Counted from the stretch's first letter, positions 44,962 to 57,700 are shown. The stretch is 64,000 nt of DNA from Lyophyllum atratum (GCA_014905825.1 JACGCN010000052.1:62001-126000); one strand, 5' to 3'. Numbers and translations are program-made. The notes: generated from the sequence alone by a model not told the origin.

Positions 44962-47900
44962 GGAGAATCACATTCAGAACCTGGATAGCAGATGCCTTCC
45001 AAGAAAAGAAGCGAATCGCCCGCCATTTCCTCTCCATGTTTCGGTCTAACACTTAGACGAGTTGTGACAAACTCTCGGCAGGAGAACGCATCAATCTTGA
45101 TGCGCAAGTCTGCCACGCATGCCGGTGACCCTATCCTCACATCTCCCTAGCCTCAACAAAGGCCTCCAGCATGTTTAATTCAGAGAAGTAGTAGCCTCTC
45201 GTGATCATTCCTGACCAGGTCTCTGCAGAGAAACAGAACTTGGAAATTATACTCTAGGAAGCGCGGGAGCCATACCAAGCCCACGACGAGGATTGACCTT
45301 CAGAAGTTTCGACTGTTGAGATAGTTTCCAAGGTCGAGACACTCGGTGACAGACTGCGCCTCTTGACTGGATCGGTCTCGATACAATCGGGCAAAGTAGA
45401 CACCCATGCCTTTAGACGATGATACCCAATCAAATCTATCTCTGTCAGATAGTGATGTCGGCGCGAAAGGTGCAATGTCACTTACTTAGAGATGATTGAA
45501 AGAGATTGGACATATAAGGAGCCGAACCAAGGTGGCTCGAAGGGAGAACATGGAGTAAACCACGGAACATCTAGGTATAGGACAAAGACACTCAGGGCCA
45601 TGCAGAACATCGAAGGAGGCCACTTACCGAGTACCATAGCAAGAATTTTCCTCCTACATTTGTGCTTGCATACTCCTGTCCTAAGTTGTCGAGACTCGAG
45701 AGACGTAGGTGAGTATCAATCATTCTAGAGAATGCCTGCGAGCATGCGGTCCGTATCTTCGTGCTTTCAACCTGCGTCCAACGATAACTTCGAGAGTAGG
45801 CGCCACACGGACACTGTGGCCATGTAGTGAGTTGGTTACACGAATGCCGATCATGATACAATTCCGAACCTAACTTGGTGTTCAATCAATCATTGAATCA
45901 ACGAATGTTCTCCGGGCTGGAGATCTAAGCAGCGGCGATAGATCGACATTGAAGATCTCGAGGCTTGATGAGGTTTGATGCTGGGCAGAATGTGGTCGGG
46001 AACATGGCTAAAGTAACCCTAACCTATGTGCTTGCATTGCCCTGATGATTTTCGGGATTTGACAAGCCAGCGTTGGTCGAAACGGAGAGAAAGGGCTACA
46101 TGGTCGCGGTGCTCGATGGCCGCCATGTTCGTAATAGGCGTGGACAAAGGTTCAAGATTGGAAGCCTGAGAGGGAGGACTAGCTTTATAAGGATGAGGGA
46201 TGTATGATGTGGTACAACTCGCCTGGGGAGTATCATAGAAAGCCGGGGTTTCATCATGCAAATCATGGAGGCGTAATAGTCGTGTGCCATCGTTCCCTCC
46301 GAAGAGGAAACTATTATTTGTCGTGTTATTTTCGAACTACTGCATCGACATGATCAGGTCATCAGCATTGCCCAGCACCTTGATGTGTGATAGGAAACCT
46401 AAGCTGTCCTTCGCGTTCGAGAAGTAGGTCGCGTGGTTTAGCTGGCCGTGTTAGCGTGTGTTGCACTACTAGCAGAACGGAAATATTTGCTTCTGTGGCT
46501 GGCATTGACCTCGAATCTATGGATCGTTGATGTTTTTCGAGTTGGTCACCCATTTTCACACGCAGGGCTCCTCTAGAGGCCCATTAGGCACCTGATACAG
46601 ATTCATGGTGTGCACGGCTATGCAGATACTCCATGAACACAGCACTGTCAGACGCGTGCCGACCGAACGGGGTACAACATGGGATGGCAGTACACGGTGG
46701 AGTCCTGAAGAATCTAAGGTCGGTCGTGACGAAGAAATTAAGTCGTGAACTAGGGTATCATATGTACATCACCATCGAAGGATACTGGTAACCCGCACCA
46801 GGAGGCAGTCAAGTCATCGCCACCTCGGGCACAGCTGGTGGCTGCCGCACTGTTGTCGGTCTCTTCCCTTCCCTGCCCAGACCAGCGGCGCGTTCCGCTT
46901 CCTCTATCGTGTACGCCGGTTGCTTCAGCTCCTTACACCGTCGCTTATGGACCTTACTCCGCCAGTGGGACTGGAGCGCGGCGTCAGTCTCGTAGTATCT
47001 GTGAATGTGTGTGACTGTCAGATACGGGAATCAAGGCATGGGCCAGTGAACGCACTTGGCACATTCCACACAATAATGTTGGGCGAGACCAGGCTTCTCG
47101 AAGTCAAGTGCTTGTGCCTCTAAGGCTGCTCTGTTCTGATACAAAGCAAATAAGTATACTGCATTCCTTGATTGAGTTGGGTGGACGAACTTTTGGGTCC
47201 AGGTCGATGAGCTGAATCAGGTCCAAGTCTCTCGATCTGACCTATGGAACTAAGTGAGATAAGGCTATTAGATTGAGACTACAGTCGGGCTCACTCGTGT
47301 ACGAGATGCTCTGTGGACATCTCTCCTGGCGTGGTGGGCTCGAGAACGGCGTAGACGACCCATCGAAAAATTTCGTGGTTGATGTGGAGGCAATCAGAGA
47401 ATATTTACAGATATTTGCGAGATATTTTATCGCAGGATTGTTGCCAAACAATGACGCGGAAGCCTTTCGAAATTCCGAGGCGACTCAGTACTCAGTACTC
47501 AGTGCTCACTGGGTTTGACCGCTTCAAGTATACCGTTGACTTGCACTTGAAGTGACTTCAAGTCAGCTCCAGGCCACATCAATATGTACTGGTTTCTTCG
47601 CAGAGAGGTGAAACAAATATACCTATGATGCCTCTTTTCTCTTGCGCTTTCTCTTTATCTCGCATTTACGTCGTTACATGTTTCAACTTCTTGATCGTCG
47701 TGGACAGCAGCTTGCAGGGTTACACAGTCACTGAGGGAAATTTTGGCCAGCGTTATCTACAGGCGTCAAGACTTAACCTGACTCGATGTCGGAAGGGATT
47801 TGGGGACTTCGGCCAATCAAAACTTCAACATAAGTAAAACCGCAAGTGACTGCATGCTGGACACTGTAATTACGAGCGTCATGGCTCAAGGCACGTCCAA

Positions 47901-48893
47901 ATAATATTGACAGAGGCGACCTAATGATAAAGCAAGGATTGAGACGAGTTCACATATAAGGAAGGGAGAAACCAACCCACCCAAAATACGTGATCGCTTT
48001 CACCTCACCATGAAACGACGGACTACGGAGTGTTTATCCGAATGATAAGCGTCCGACTTACCTTTACATTCGTATGGTAAACGTGCCTTGTGTTCACAGG
48101 AGGCTTCGGCCACCGTGGAGGAGTCCCGTATGGCACCTATCCCACTGTGACGCAGAACATTCATCTGAGACACCGAAAATCAGATAGCGATGACGAATTT
48201 GATGTACTTTCGGACACTCTAGCACCTGTTCGTTACCGTTATAGTGTGCGTAGTCGATGGGATATGCTGATGTTAGACGCGAAAGCATCACTAGGCTCAG
48301 CAGCGGTCGAGACCAGAAGATGGTCAAGAACAAAACTTGATTCGAAGTCCGACTCAACGAGTGCTGGCAAGTCTCGACGCCGACGCTTTCATCTTAAAGC
48401 TTCAAAGCATCAGTTACCTACTCATTCTGTCACACGAGTCGATTTTTTCGCTATTCCCTACAGATGAAAATGTCCGCTCATTCCGTTGCACTACTCCGAT
48501 GACATCTACCTCTGCTTCTAATACTATGCTCACTTCCTCGCACCGCACTGGCAACTGCTGCTTGCGTGTCGTCATCCTCAGCAAACGTCGGTCTGGGAGT
48601 AATTCCGGCGCACCTTAGGTCTAAGTAATTTGGCCTTCATTCGCGCCCTCGTTACTAACAAGCAGTTTGAAGTGTTTGGCACCTACAGGTGAGCGATGTC
48701 AGCTTCACGGAACCCTCAAAGACCGATAAGTACATAGACTGACGTCTTGTGCGTAGATGCGAAACCGCAACAATGCAGACTCCTTATACCTGTGGGAGAG
48801 TTAGCCTATGAGCACGAAGTCCTCGACGGGAGACGAGATGGTATTTACACTCCTGCGAAGCGTGATGCCCAAGGTCAGTTATGACTGTATCTC
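44962..48893. other. Gene-poor stretch
   Basis: Short frames only. A plus frame at 47,273-47,518 begins SLVYEMLCG, reminiscent of a kinase subdomain, but the rest does not match a kinase. A low-complexity basic frame lies at 48,090-48,467. No gene is supported. Confidence 0.35.
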
Positions 48894-49104
48894 TCAGATT
48901 CTGGTAAATTGCCTCACAGAGTCATTTCTACCTTGAAAAGGATACCGCAGAGATTAGCGCAATCGAACGACGGCGGACCTGAAAAGACATACAAGGCGCG
49001 TTAAGGACACCGACGCCCTGGCGGCCGGGATGAGGTGGCCATGGATTCGCAAACGCCTGTGATCCAAGAAGGACTAAGACTGCAAGGAACATGGATTTGT
49101 ACAT
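48894..49104 (-). CDS. Putative small secreted protein
   Basis: ATG at 49104 in a good context (CACCATG) opens a clear signal peptide: MYKSMFLAVLVLLGSQAFA, with predicted cleavage before NPWPP. The mature part is Pro/Gly/Arg-rich. A perfect donor (GTATGT at 48,992) with branch-like CTAAT and acceptor at 48,932 leads to a short second exon, giving about 49 residues. Without splicing the frame runs to 48,928. The downstream exon is uncertain. A TATA-like box lies about 85 bp upstream. It is of the size of fungal small secreted proteins; function unknown. Confidence 0.4.
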
Positions 49105-49186
49105 GGTGATCTGGCGTGGGGAGGGTGACTGTGTCAACTGAACGTCGTGGGTGGGTCGATCGTGTCCTCCTATTCAGTTTGTCTCA

Positions 49187-49194
49187 CATATATA
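49187..49194 (-). promoter_or_regulatory. TATA-like box of the small secreted protein gene
   Basis: TATATA-type sequence on the minus strand about 85 bp before the ATG at 49104, a plausible core-promoter position. Confidence 0.4.
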
Positions 49195-50173
49195 CTCAGC
49201 TTGCGCGGATCTAGGTCCGATTTTCAGTGACCTCTCTCGACCCTATACGGTCTGTGGAATGTTTCAAGTCACGAATTCAGCGGTCGATGGGTCTCTGCGG
49301 CCGCCCTAAGACCAGAGCACCATGTACGTCGGACCTACTACCCATGCATGATGATCTTTTTCATGAATGTTTGTGCCATATAGTGAGAGTGGCCTAAGCA
49401 GCTATTTCACATCTTATGTTCACCGGCGCGTCTTACTCGGGATCCGGGTTGGTTCTATCCTGGGACTCGCTGAGATTCTATTTAGCCTGTTACGCACTAG
49501 CGCCTGCCAAGCCAGGGTGCAAATCGAGATACGAAGCAATATTTCCCGACAGACTGGACAAGGTTGGTTAGTCAACCTGCATCGCGATACGAAATGTAAC
49601 ACTTACCTCTGCCAGAGTCCCCCAGTTGATGAGGTATTCCGAATACCTCGGGAACGAGGAATCAAGCCGTCTTCTACGCCCATCTCTAAGTATCGAAATA
49701 CTGGCTAACCTGGTCAGCTGCGTCGGCTACGGTATGGATGATAGCTTCCAGTTCAAATCACACGCCAAATCCACGACATCAAATGTCTACCCAGTCCCCA
49801 TGCCCCGAGCAACGCGACCTTAGTCAAAAAAAATGTCTATGCGCCATTTCCCTGCTCGGGCACCCAAACCCTTGAGCTAATTCTTCCCTCTCCCATCTAC
49901 ACCTCCCACCTGATCCGTGATCTCGATCGCTGACCCCGGGAGTGTCACTCATGTTACGACGCATAAAAAAGAACTACGTTAACAAATCGTCCTTGCGTAG
50001 GACCGTGAACAACCTGTCCTTGTAGCTCTTCCCCCATGTTGAAGATTAGCGGGGCAACATCTTGACCGACCAGTTATCCATGCGTTGCTGTGGCGTCAGC
50101 GCCTTCATGACGTGCATATTTTTCTATACTATCTACGCCACTCTTGTACCTCTTGTAACCGATATTATCCACC
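49195..50173. other. Intergenic
   Basis: No gene recognised; a 113-codon plus frame (49,367-49,708) lacks domain support. The right end should contain 5' flank of the tRNA gene. Confidence 0.4.
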
Positions 50174-50275
50174 AGCAGCATGGCGCAGTTGGAAGCGCGC
50201 GGGGCCCATATACACCAATCCAAGAAAATTGATGTGTCTACCCCGAGGTCACTTGATCGAAACAAGTTGCTGCTA
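50174..50275 (+). tRNA. Initiator tRNA-Met (CAT) with intron
   Basis: The acceptor stem AGCAGCA/TGCTGCT is perfect, with the A1:U72 pair diagnostic of eukaryotic initiators. The D-arm reads GCGC...GCGC, the anticodon stem CGGGG/CCCCG has three G-C pairs, and the loop is CCCATAA. T-stem is ACTTG/CAAGT with loop ATCGAAA, again the initiator form. A 29-nt intron interrupts the anticodon loop after position 37. Discriminator A. No frame or base pair is broken. Confidence 0.95.
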
Positions 50276-50760
50276 CTGCAAAAGAACCGTTCCGCTTTTT
50301 TCCTTTCTTTTACAAGCGCGTGTATATCTCTCTCTCTTAATCCATGACAATGATAACCAAAGACTCAGTATAAGGAAGTAAGGGAAAACAACCGGGATTG
50401 GGGATTTGGCTGGGCTGGCTGAGGATATGGGGGCTTCGACCGCGACCTCTGCCACAGATATGCATTATTATCGGAGAGTACTGAAGCGTTCGAGCAATGA
50501 GATTCGTCACGTCAGCTATGACGCCGGCTTCGTCTTTCAAGTGTATGCGTGCGCGTCTAGGTACATCAACAGGCCCGGTCTTGTTCGAATCCTGATTACT
50601 TGCGGAGCGCTCATCAAAGGAACATGAACGTCGTTGGAGGAGCTTCAGATATATATGCAGGATATGAAGTCTGTTGAAATACAAGTGATGGAGATGCTAA
50701 AGAAATACCCGGAGTCGATATAAGGTGTTACCCACCACCGCCCCTACAAAGCCTGATGAC
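50276..50760. other. Intergenic
   Basis: Between the tRNA terminator region (a short T run follows at about 50,295) and the stop of the minus-strand MMS2 gene. A 115-codon minus frame overlaps but has no domain support. Confidence 0.4.
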
Positions 50761-51345
50761 TCAGAACGTCGAACCCTCTGGCGGCTGGGGCAGCTTCCGA
50801 TTATTGAACGACGCCATTTCCCTATTGACCGTGAAAAGACTGTGAGCTTCGTTGGCGCCAAGACACACGAGCGGGACACGCACTTTCTGATCTCGACGAG
50901 GACATGCTCGATGCTGCTGTTCCTCGACCAGCTCGAGAGTATAGGCAACCTCGCCGCATCCACCTTCCCATTCACCTGATTCACGAACGGGAGGTTCACG
51001 CGCGAGAGGAACTGGACGTCGGGGTGGACGTCGGGGTACGACTCGCCACAGGTGATCTTGAGGCTGTAGATGCGGTTCTCGTGTACGGTCTGATCGGGGG
51101 AATCGGGGGTGAGAGGTAGGATGGAGGGGAGGGAGGGAGGAGACGTACGTGGCCGGGCCCGATGATGGTGCCATTCCAGTTGCTCATCATGATATCGTCG
51201 CCGTCTTCCAGACCGTACGAGCACGAGCCATCGCCGATGCCTTTCTCGCCCTTCTCGAGCTCTTCTAGCAGCCGGAAGTTTCTGGGGACTGGGGATCGGG
51301 GTTAGCGGGGGTTGAAGGGGATTGTGGCCACTCACCCTTTGCCAT
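50761..51345 (-). CDS. MMS2: Ubiquitin-conjugating enzyme variant Mms2
   Basis: Four exons: 51345-51336 (10 nt), 51288-51149, 51089-50884, 50821-50761, giving 138 residues, the family length. The start [20 protein letters not shown], then [29 protein letters not shown] and the end [11 protein letters not shown] are hallmark Mms2/UEV1 sequences. No catalytic Cys is present at the E2 active-site position ([12 protein letters not shown]), as expected for a UEV. With Ubc13 it forms the dimer that builds Lys63-linked ubiquitin chains in error-free DNA damage tolerance; it acts in nucleus and cytosol. The 10-nt first exon is needed for the canonical N-terminus. A block about 40-90 bp before the ATG resembles DNA upstream of HSE1. 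Confidence 0.93.
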
Positions 51346-52104
51346 CGAGGATGAGGAGAGGGGATAACCGTGTTGTGCCTGAACGGGACGGCGGAGTTGC
51401 AAGTCACACAGAACACAGCCACAGGAATTAAAGTTGCGCTGCTGCTACCACCACCGGTACCTCTTCCAAAGAGAGAAACCGACATGGCGGTGGAATGTGC
51501 CCCTCGATTCCAATATCTATCGCGCTCTCACCTTCCTTACCGCGGGCTCGTGTAGAAAAGCCGCTACTCCCTTTTGAATACCAACCTCACCTGGCTTATA
51601 TAGGTGTCTTGTCACCCCCGTCGCGGCCCCAGACTGGACTGCAGGGGACTGTCGATTTTTCACCAGTATTTTTTCCGCATTCTCTCGCATCCAGGCACGC
51701 CATACGTCGTCTTAGGCCTAGGCTGCTTTTCTACGATTCGTGATGTGACCGTACTGCGAGAGGCTGTCAATTTACTGCGATGTTTGACCGAAACCTGGGC
51801 GCCTCTTCCGTAGTTGCTCATGCACTGTATAGTCGGTTGCGGCATCCTAAACCGAAGTCGCCAACTGATGTTTACCAAGTCCCTTCCAGCCCCGGATACT
51901 TGGCTGGTTACAACAACCGCTCGAGTTGGCGTCGCCAACTCATTCAAGAAGAAAACGAAGTAGGTGATGCCCGCTATCCAATTTCACGCGAACCGTTGAC
52001 TAATCTTGTAGTATTCGACGGCTTTTGAAGTAGATTGGGGGCTAGGAAGCAGCTCCACACCTTTTCCCTTTCTCACCAGAAACAAGCTGCCGCAAGCGTA
52101 GTGT
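51346..52104. other. Intergenic, includes MMS2 5' flank
   Basis: About 51,385-51,425 carries a roughly 35-bp block (GGAGTTGCAAGTCAC.CAG.ACACAGCCAC) also present at 61,896-61,930 before HSE1. The remainder shows no gene. Confidence 0.4.
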
Positions 52105-52198
52105 GCCGTGTTGGCGTAGTGGTAGCGCGTCTCACTCGTATGAAGTCGTATTGGAGGATGCGATGAGAAGGTCACTCGTTCAATCCGGGTACGCGGCA
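52105..52198 (+). tRNA. tRNA-Thr (CGT) with intron
   Basis: Acceptor GCCGTGT/ACGCGGC (seven pairs, one G-U), D-stem GCGT/GCGC, anticodon stem TCTCA/TGAGA, loop CTCGTAA with anticodon CGT. T-stem ACTCG/CGGGT with loop TTCAATC, discriminator A. A 22-nt intron follows position 37. The tRNA reads ACG codons. Confidence 0.92.
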
Positions 52199-52589
52199 CT
52201 AGTACTAGTGGACTGTCTTTAAATTTTTCATCAAAGTGATGTTTCCTAGGTTTTCCCCCACTGGAATCTGGATTCTTCGCCGAACGGAGGATCTTTTGGA
52301 AATTGGCGTCAACATCGTATGTGAATCGTCATCATGATCTTTCCCATTTCGACATCCAGTCGACGCTACCAATCACTGATCCCGCAACCCCATCTTTCCA
52401 ACAAATGTATCATTATGTGGTTACTTCGACCAGTAGGGGTGGTCAATTCTACAGTCCATCTTCTAGTTCAGTTCATCTCCTGCGACCCATACGAGCGTTT
52501 TTCTACCTTTGTTCCACTCGAGATCCCGGGGTTCACGGTTGGCCAGGATTCCCCGCAACGCACGGATGGAAGCAAGCTGGACTCTGCAT

Positions 52590-52712
52590 TACATCAACCC
52601 GTGCGATGGTGAACTCATCTCGTGGTTACCCAAACCCTACATAACTATGAATACAATGGGCAGGGAACTTGTGCCGGAACCAGACTCGGTTCTTGGACAC
52701 CCCACCCATGGC
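52590..52712 (+). pseudogene. Fragment of the chitinase gene 3' end
   Basis: Encodes the counterpart of the last ~40 residues of the 54,757-60,631 gene (RAMVNSSRGYPNP, then NYEYNGQG and TRLGSWTPHPWPNQ), with small insertions that break the frame between blocks. Too short and broken to function. Confidence 0.8.
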
Positions 52713-52946
52713 CCAACCAGTAACTATGCTTTTTTTTATTCGTGTTATGGTCGTTTAGGTATACCCGCCAGGAAATACGTGCAAATCTTTTCTGATGATA
52801 TCCCGCATCGGGATTTCCGGTCATCGATGCAGGACACTGAGCTGATGGCAAGCGATGATGCCCTCAGCGGACTTGCTGATTCTGCCTGGCGTCAACTCTC
52901 TCCATCTCCGCAGCCCATCCCAATACCCCACGACCACGCCCCAAGC

Positions 52947-53140
52947 ACGTTGGGAGGTGGAACCACCAACACTTGCGAGGAGATCGTCGGTGAGTACGAG
53001 CAGAGCACCCAACATTGTCTCTCACCCTATTGAACAACTTATCTTCTGACAGCGAAGGCGACGGACGAGAATCCGACGAGCGGGAACTGGGAGCTCGTTT
53101 TGAATCTATGCCACCAGGTTCTGGATGAGGGCCAGGAGGG
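52947..53140 (+). pseudogene. Fragment of HSE1 exons 1-2
   Basis: Copies HSE1 exon 1 (52,947-52,989) and exon 2 (53,053-53,140), with exon lengths 43 and 88 nt identical to the real gene and the intron between kept. The start codon is ACG instead of ATG, and homology ends after exon 2, so only part of a VHS domain remains. Substitutions change several residues (CEEIV for YDEIV, LCHQVLDEGQEG for LCDKVLDEGQEG). Confidence 0.85.
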
Positions 53141-53160
53141 GTGCGTGCGTGCTGACAGCG

Positions 53161-54660
53161 CAGTCGGAGCAGGAACTGATATTTATCAATGGACGATGTA
53201 TAACCCCCGACCTCAATTGCAGCGTCACCTCAGCCAGAAACGTGAGTCAGGTAGTAGTATAATACCACGACGACCCGTACCAGGGCCCAAGACCGAGCTC
53301 ATGGGCTCAATCAAGGGTATTTCTCCTCTCGACGCACCTTTTCTGAACGACTGATCCCGCATTTATCCCCAGAGACGAAGGAGGGTGACATCCATACCAG
53401 CGTCAATAGTAGGACCCTTGGAGGCCGTGTAGGAAGGTCCAGAAGCTGGCATCTGCAAAAGTTAAGGTGTTCAGACTTACTCGTCACAAATTTGGTTCCG
53501 TCTAGCATTCGGAATAATTATCCCGATTCCCGAGGAGCCGTTTGCGGTTTCCCAGGGGTTCCAGCTTGCGAAACGGTGCCTGGCGGCCCTGTCGTAAACT
53601 TCTTATACACCATGCCGCACATGCTCGTCCATCTGGAATGCATTGTTTTAATTTAAGTTTAACTACGCCTGTACCAGCCTATACCTCAACTTCAGCTTCC
53701 GCATACATACCGGTGTATTTTTAGTCTGCCAAGCCATGAGAAAACGCCAAGCCACTTTCTTTGATCAACTCGATCGCAACCCTTCGCAACCTTGATCCCA
53801 ACTCTCTCTCGATCAACCGTTTGGCAAGCGTCGTCGAACTCCTCACCTATATGCTCCTTCGAAATGTATCTCGTTTTTACTACTCTGGTAATCATAGAGC
53901 ACCAGGAACTCGCCTCGCTCCCAAAATTATCGTTTCGTTAACTGTTTTGAGGTCAGTCTGTCACGAATTTTAGGCGCGCGTCATATGACGGCTGACGACC
54001 TCTGTACCCGCAATAAGCACCTGCAGGCCATACGACCGCTTTTCTACTTTTGATTCAGTCGAGATCTCGCGTTTCACGGTGGTCGGTCAGGATACGCCGC
54101 AATGCGCGTATGGCATCAGCTGCTCTGTGTCCGTGAACTCTGAACTGAGCAGGCCAGCAAGCGCCAGTCTAACCTCGTGACTGGTCGTCGCTCGATATCC
54201 CGCTGAGCCAGGCAGATTTATAAACGCGCAGTTATCTTGCCTCAGGCCAGTTCTTCTATAGGTAAGGAATCTACTAGAATCCATACTTATCTCATGTTTT
54301 GAGCAAATTTTCACCCTCTTCTACAGTCCCTGGACCATTCTCGATTACTCGGACGATTACGATCCTACTCCCACTGAATGCAGTATTTCGCCGTCGCCTT
54401 TTCGGTCCGCACACATAGCTCCCGTCATGGGCCAAGTTGAAGGACGTCTATAAAACTGGAACAAAAACCTCCCACGGCTCAAAAGACGCCATATGGATTG
54501 ATTGGGACCCTCGTGGAGCGGAAACAAAAGATGGTTAACTGATCATTGCAAGTGCCAAATGGATCATTCTACTCAGGTCCTCGATGACCTATTGGTTGTT
54601 TGGCGACATAGTCCTGCCATCAGACCTTACGATCAGGCCCAGTCGCGTTTACTTTCTGCT
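53161..54660. other. Intergenic with one duplicated block
   Basis: 54,026-54,115 is a diverged copy of 52,490-52,560 (CATACGA.CG.TTTTCTAC, then GTCGAGATC/CTCGAGATC, GTTTCACGG/GGTTCACGG and CGCAATGCGC/CGCAACGCAC). No gene recognised. The right half should contain upstream control DNA of the chitinase gene, with a second TATAAA at about 54,450. Confidence 0.4.
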
Positions 54661-54671
54661 CATGGAAAATG

Positions 54672-54678
54672 TATATAA
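54672..54678 (+). promoter_or_regulatory. TATA box of the chitinase gene
   Basis: TATATAA about 80 bp before the ATG at 54757. Confidence 0.5.
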
Positions 54679-54756
54679 CAGGTGTATAGCCAGGTTAAAT
54701 CAAGGAAGGGTTTACTTCATTGTACCAGCGCGCACCTTTCGTCAACTCGACCCGCC

Positions 54757-57700
54757 ATGTTTAGTCTGAGGACGGCCATCGTTGTCCTCGTTCTTTCCAG
54801 CGGAACTTTCGCGGCCGACTGTACAACAGCTACCGTTGGCTCTCCTTATTCTACTTGGTCAGTGCTCTACCCATATACGTACTCGAGTATCCCGGGCTCA
54901 TTCCGTGCCTCCATCATTCGATTTTCATAGCTACGACATCGCAGTCGCCGCAGGAATAAACACCGACCAATTGGTGCAGTACAACCCAGGCCTTGACTGT
55001 GCCCTCATCCAGCCTGGTCAGAAACGTAGGTCATATAAATCCGGCTATGGTGTTGGTGTAGCTCAGTCCCCGGTGACTTCAGTTTGTGTTACCGTTGGAG
55101 ATCTCCCAAGCACCGCGCCTCAACCCAATCCCGACGGCTCATGCGCTACATACACGGTATTCATATCCCAGATGGATGTCTATCCGACGACTGATCTCAT
55201 ATTTCACTTCATAGACTAAGGAGGGCGACTACTGTGCTCTCATCGGTACCAACTTCGGGATTACGGCAGCTCAAATTGAACAATTCAATGCCAATGTATA
55301 CCTTTGTCTACTACCTTCGATGTCTTCTGACGTTTACTTTTGCAGACTTACAAAGTACTTTATTTTGGTCCATTTCGTACAAGATTTACAGCTAATGAAT
55401 TGATTCAAGTGGAAAGGCTGCGCGGCGCTTCAACTTAGTGGGTGCCCTCACGATGCCCGTTTATCCATCTGATTACTGATCACGAATGTCAGACTTCACC
55501 CTCTGTGTAAGCGCACGATGCGTTACCCGTTCGTGTCCCATAACAAAGCTCATTCACGTTCCACGCTAGGTTTCGACCGGTACTCCCCCGCCCATTCCCA
55601 TCAATCCTCTACTCCAGTGCGGACCCGAATCCCCTTCAGGTGGCGAATGTCCCCTCAAAGCATGCTGTTCTGCGTGAGTTTTTGCGCAATCCTTCATCTT
55701 CAGTACTGACCGCGCGGTGTGTACACAGATTCGGGTTCTGCGGAATCACGAGCGAATTCTGTAAGTCGTCGAGTTCTACGCCTCGTTGGACAGCTGATGG
55801 ACCGATCCTCCTCAGGCGACGCGGCTCCCAACGGCGATCCGTGTCTCTCCAATTGCGGCTACGCAACTATACCCAGCTGTGGTGGTTCCCAACTGACCCG
55901 CAAGGTCGGTTACTACGCCGGGTGGGCTGCTATTCGCAAATGTAACCCTGTCAAAGTCAGCCAACTTGATTTGACCGGATTCACCCACATAACGTAAGTA
56001 TTTTTGCGTACTGAGGCATTGACGAGGCGGACGGGCTGATTCTCCAACTCTTATAGCTACGCATTTGCTGCCATCGGGGAGGATATGAACATGGGGTTCG
56101 CAGACGCCACAGACGGCGATCGGCTCAAAGAATTGGTCGCTAAAGCTGGCTCGGCTGTGAAGGTCATGGTCGCCGTCGGGGGCTGGACTTTTTCCCAAGG
56201 TGCCACCAAGGATATCTTCTCTACCATGATCGCGTCTCCCGATAATCGAGCCAAGTTCATCGCATCTGCCAAGTCGTTTATCTCCGCTTACGGAATCGCT
56301 GGTATCGGTAAGATTGCCTTCAATCAGATGTAGGCGTATGGTGCTTATATGTCCTTTCCTTTGTCAGATATTGACTTTGAATATCCTGCCTCGGTCGAGC
56401 GAGGCGGACCGCCTTCGGATACACCCAATCTCACGCTTTTCTTCCAGGAATTTAGAGCAGGGCTCGGCAGCTCGGCTCTTATATCCCTTGCGACGCCTGG
56501 TAATGTCAAACCTGATAGCCGCTTCATCATCAAACTAACCTGTCGATGCAGCGGGATATTGGTTCCTCAAAGGTCTATCTCAAACTGTCGATATTGGACG
56601 TGTATTCAAACTTCTTTTTATCAACAGGTTTTGAGCTGGACAAGATTTCTCCCGAATTATCCTTCTGTGGGTCGTGTCCATTGTCGCGAAAAACTGGCTG
56701 ATTTATTCGAATCTCTTGTCTAGTCAACATGATGTCTTACGATTACCGTGAGTGACTTTTGACCAAGTCTTTTGTTTCCTAACTCAACCCCTGCATTCAT
56801 AGACGGGCCGTGCGTCCTCGCTTCTTGTTCTCGTTCCTTGGATCACTGCTGAAAAACAATTTGTAGATGGGACACTACAGTCCCTGGCGCCAACTCCACA
56901 GCTCAGGTACGCCTCATTCCCCCGCTGACTTGGAATGATTCCTAGAGCTAACGCTTCTACTGCTGTAGCCCCAAAGCTCTCTCCTTGACATGCAAGACAG
57001 CGTGAAGCTCTACGTCAAAGCTGGCGTCGACATGAACAAAGTCAATCTAGGGCTCGCGTGGTACGGCCGCACTTTCGAGTTGGAGCAAAGTAGCTGTGAG
57101 GGCTATAACTGCGACATGAAAGGCGGTGGAACAAAGGGTGTCTGCACTGGCGAGAGTGAGTCTCAAGGCTTGTGAAAGAAGTCCATATCAGGGAGCTCAA
57201 CACGATTCGAAGGTGGTGTTCTTGCCAACTTTGAGATCAATCAGGTTCGTCGGCCGTTAAACGCGCAGTATATAATTCAAACGATCAACAGGTTCTCATC
57301 GACGCCGACGCCCGCCCCCGATTGGATACGGTGAGCATCTTGCATCCTCAATCATTCGTTGGTCTCAATCCCGGCGTACGATTGTCTAGGCTTCCCAAAC
57401 CAACTGGTTTAGTAAGTCCACTTAACGACGCATCTTTCTTGACACTAACTTCACGCTCCTTTCAGCCCATGGAAGCGATCTCATTACCTATGATGACGAT
57501 GTTACGCTTACTGCGAAAACCAACTTTGCTGTAAGTGCTGCCAGCAATCAATCATGGTACTCGTTCATAACAACATGTCTAGAAATCGGCCTGTTTCGGT
57601 GGCGTGAGCCCTCAGATTTACTTTTCTCGAGGCAAGGATTATTGACCTATGACCGATAGACGATGATCTGGTCCATCGATCAAAATATACCCGCAGGTAT

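Larger units (their letters stand above)
52490..53160 (+). repeat. Segmental duplicate of the chitinase 3' end and HSE1 5' end
   Basis: 52,590-52,720 matches 60,510-60,640, 52,750-52,805 matches 60,655-60,718, and 52,805-53,145 matches pieces of 61,785-62,210, all in the same order and strand. The distant locus has about 1,065 extra bases (about 60,720-61,783) and an extra ~60 bp before HSE1. Its left edge (52,490-52,560) also resembles 54,026-54,115. Confidence 0.8.

Noticed and set aside
47273..47518. Protein kinase fragment
   Set aside because: Only a nine-residue resemblance (SLVYEMLCG); no other kinase subdomain nearby.
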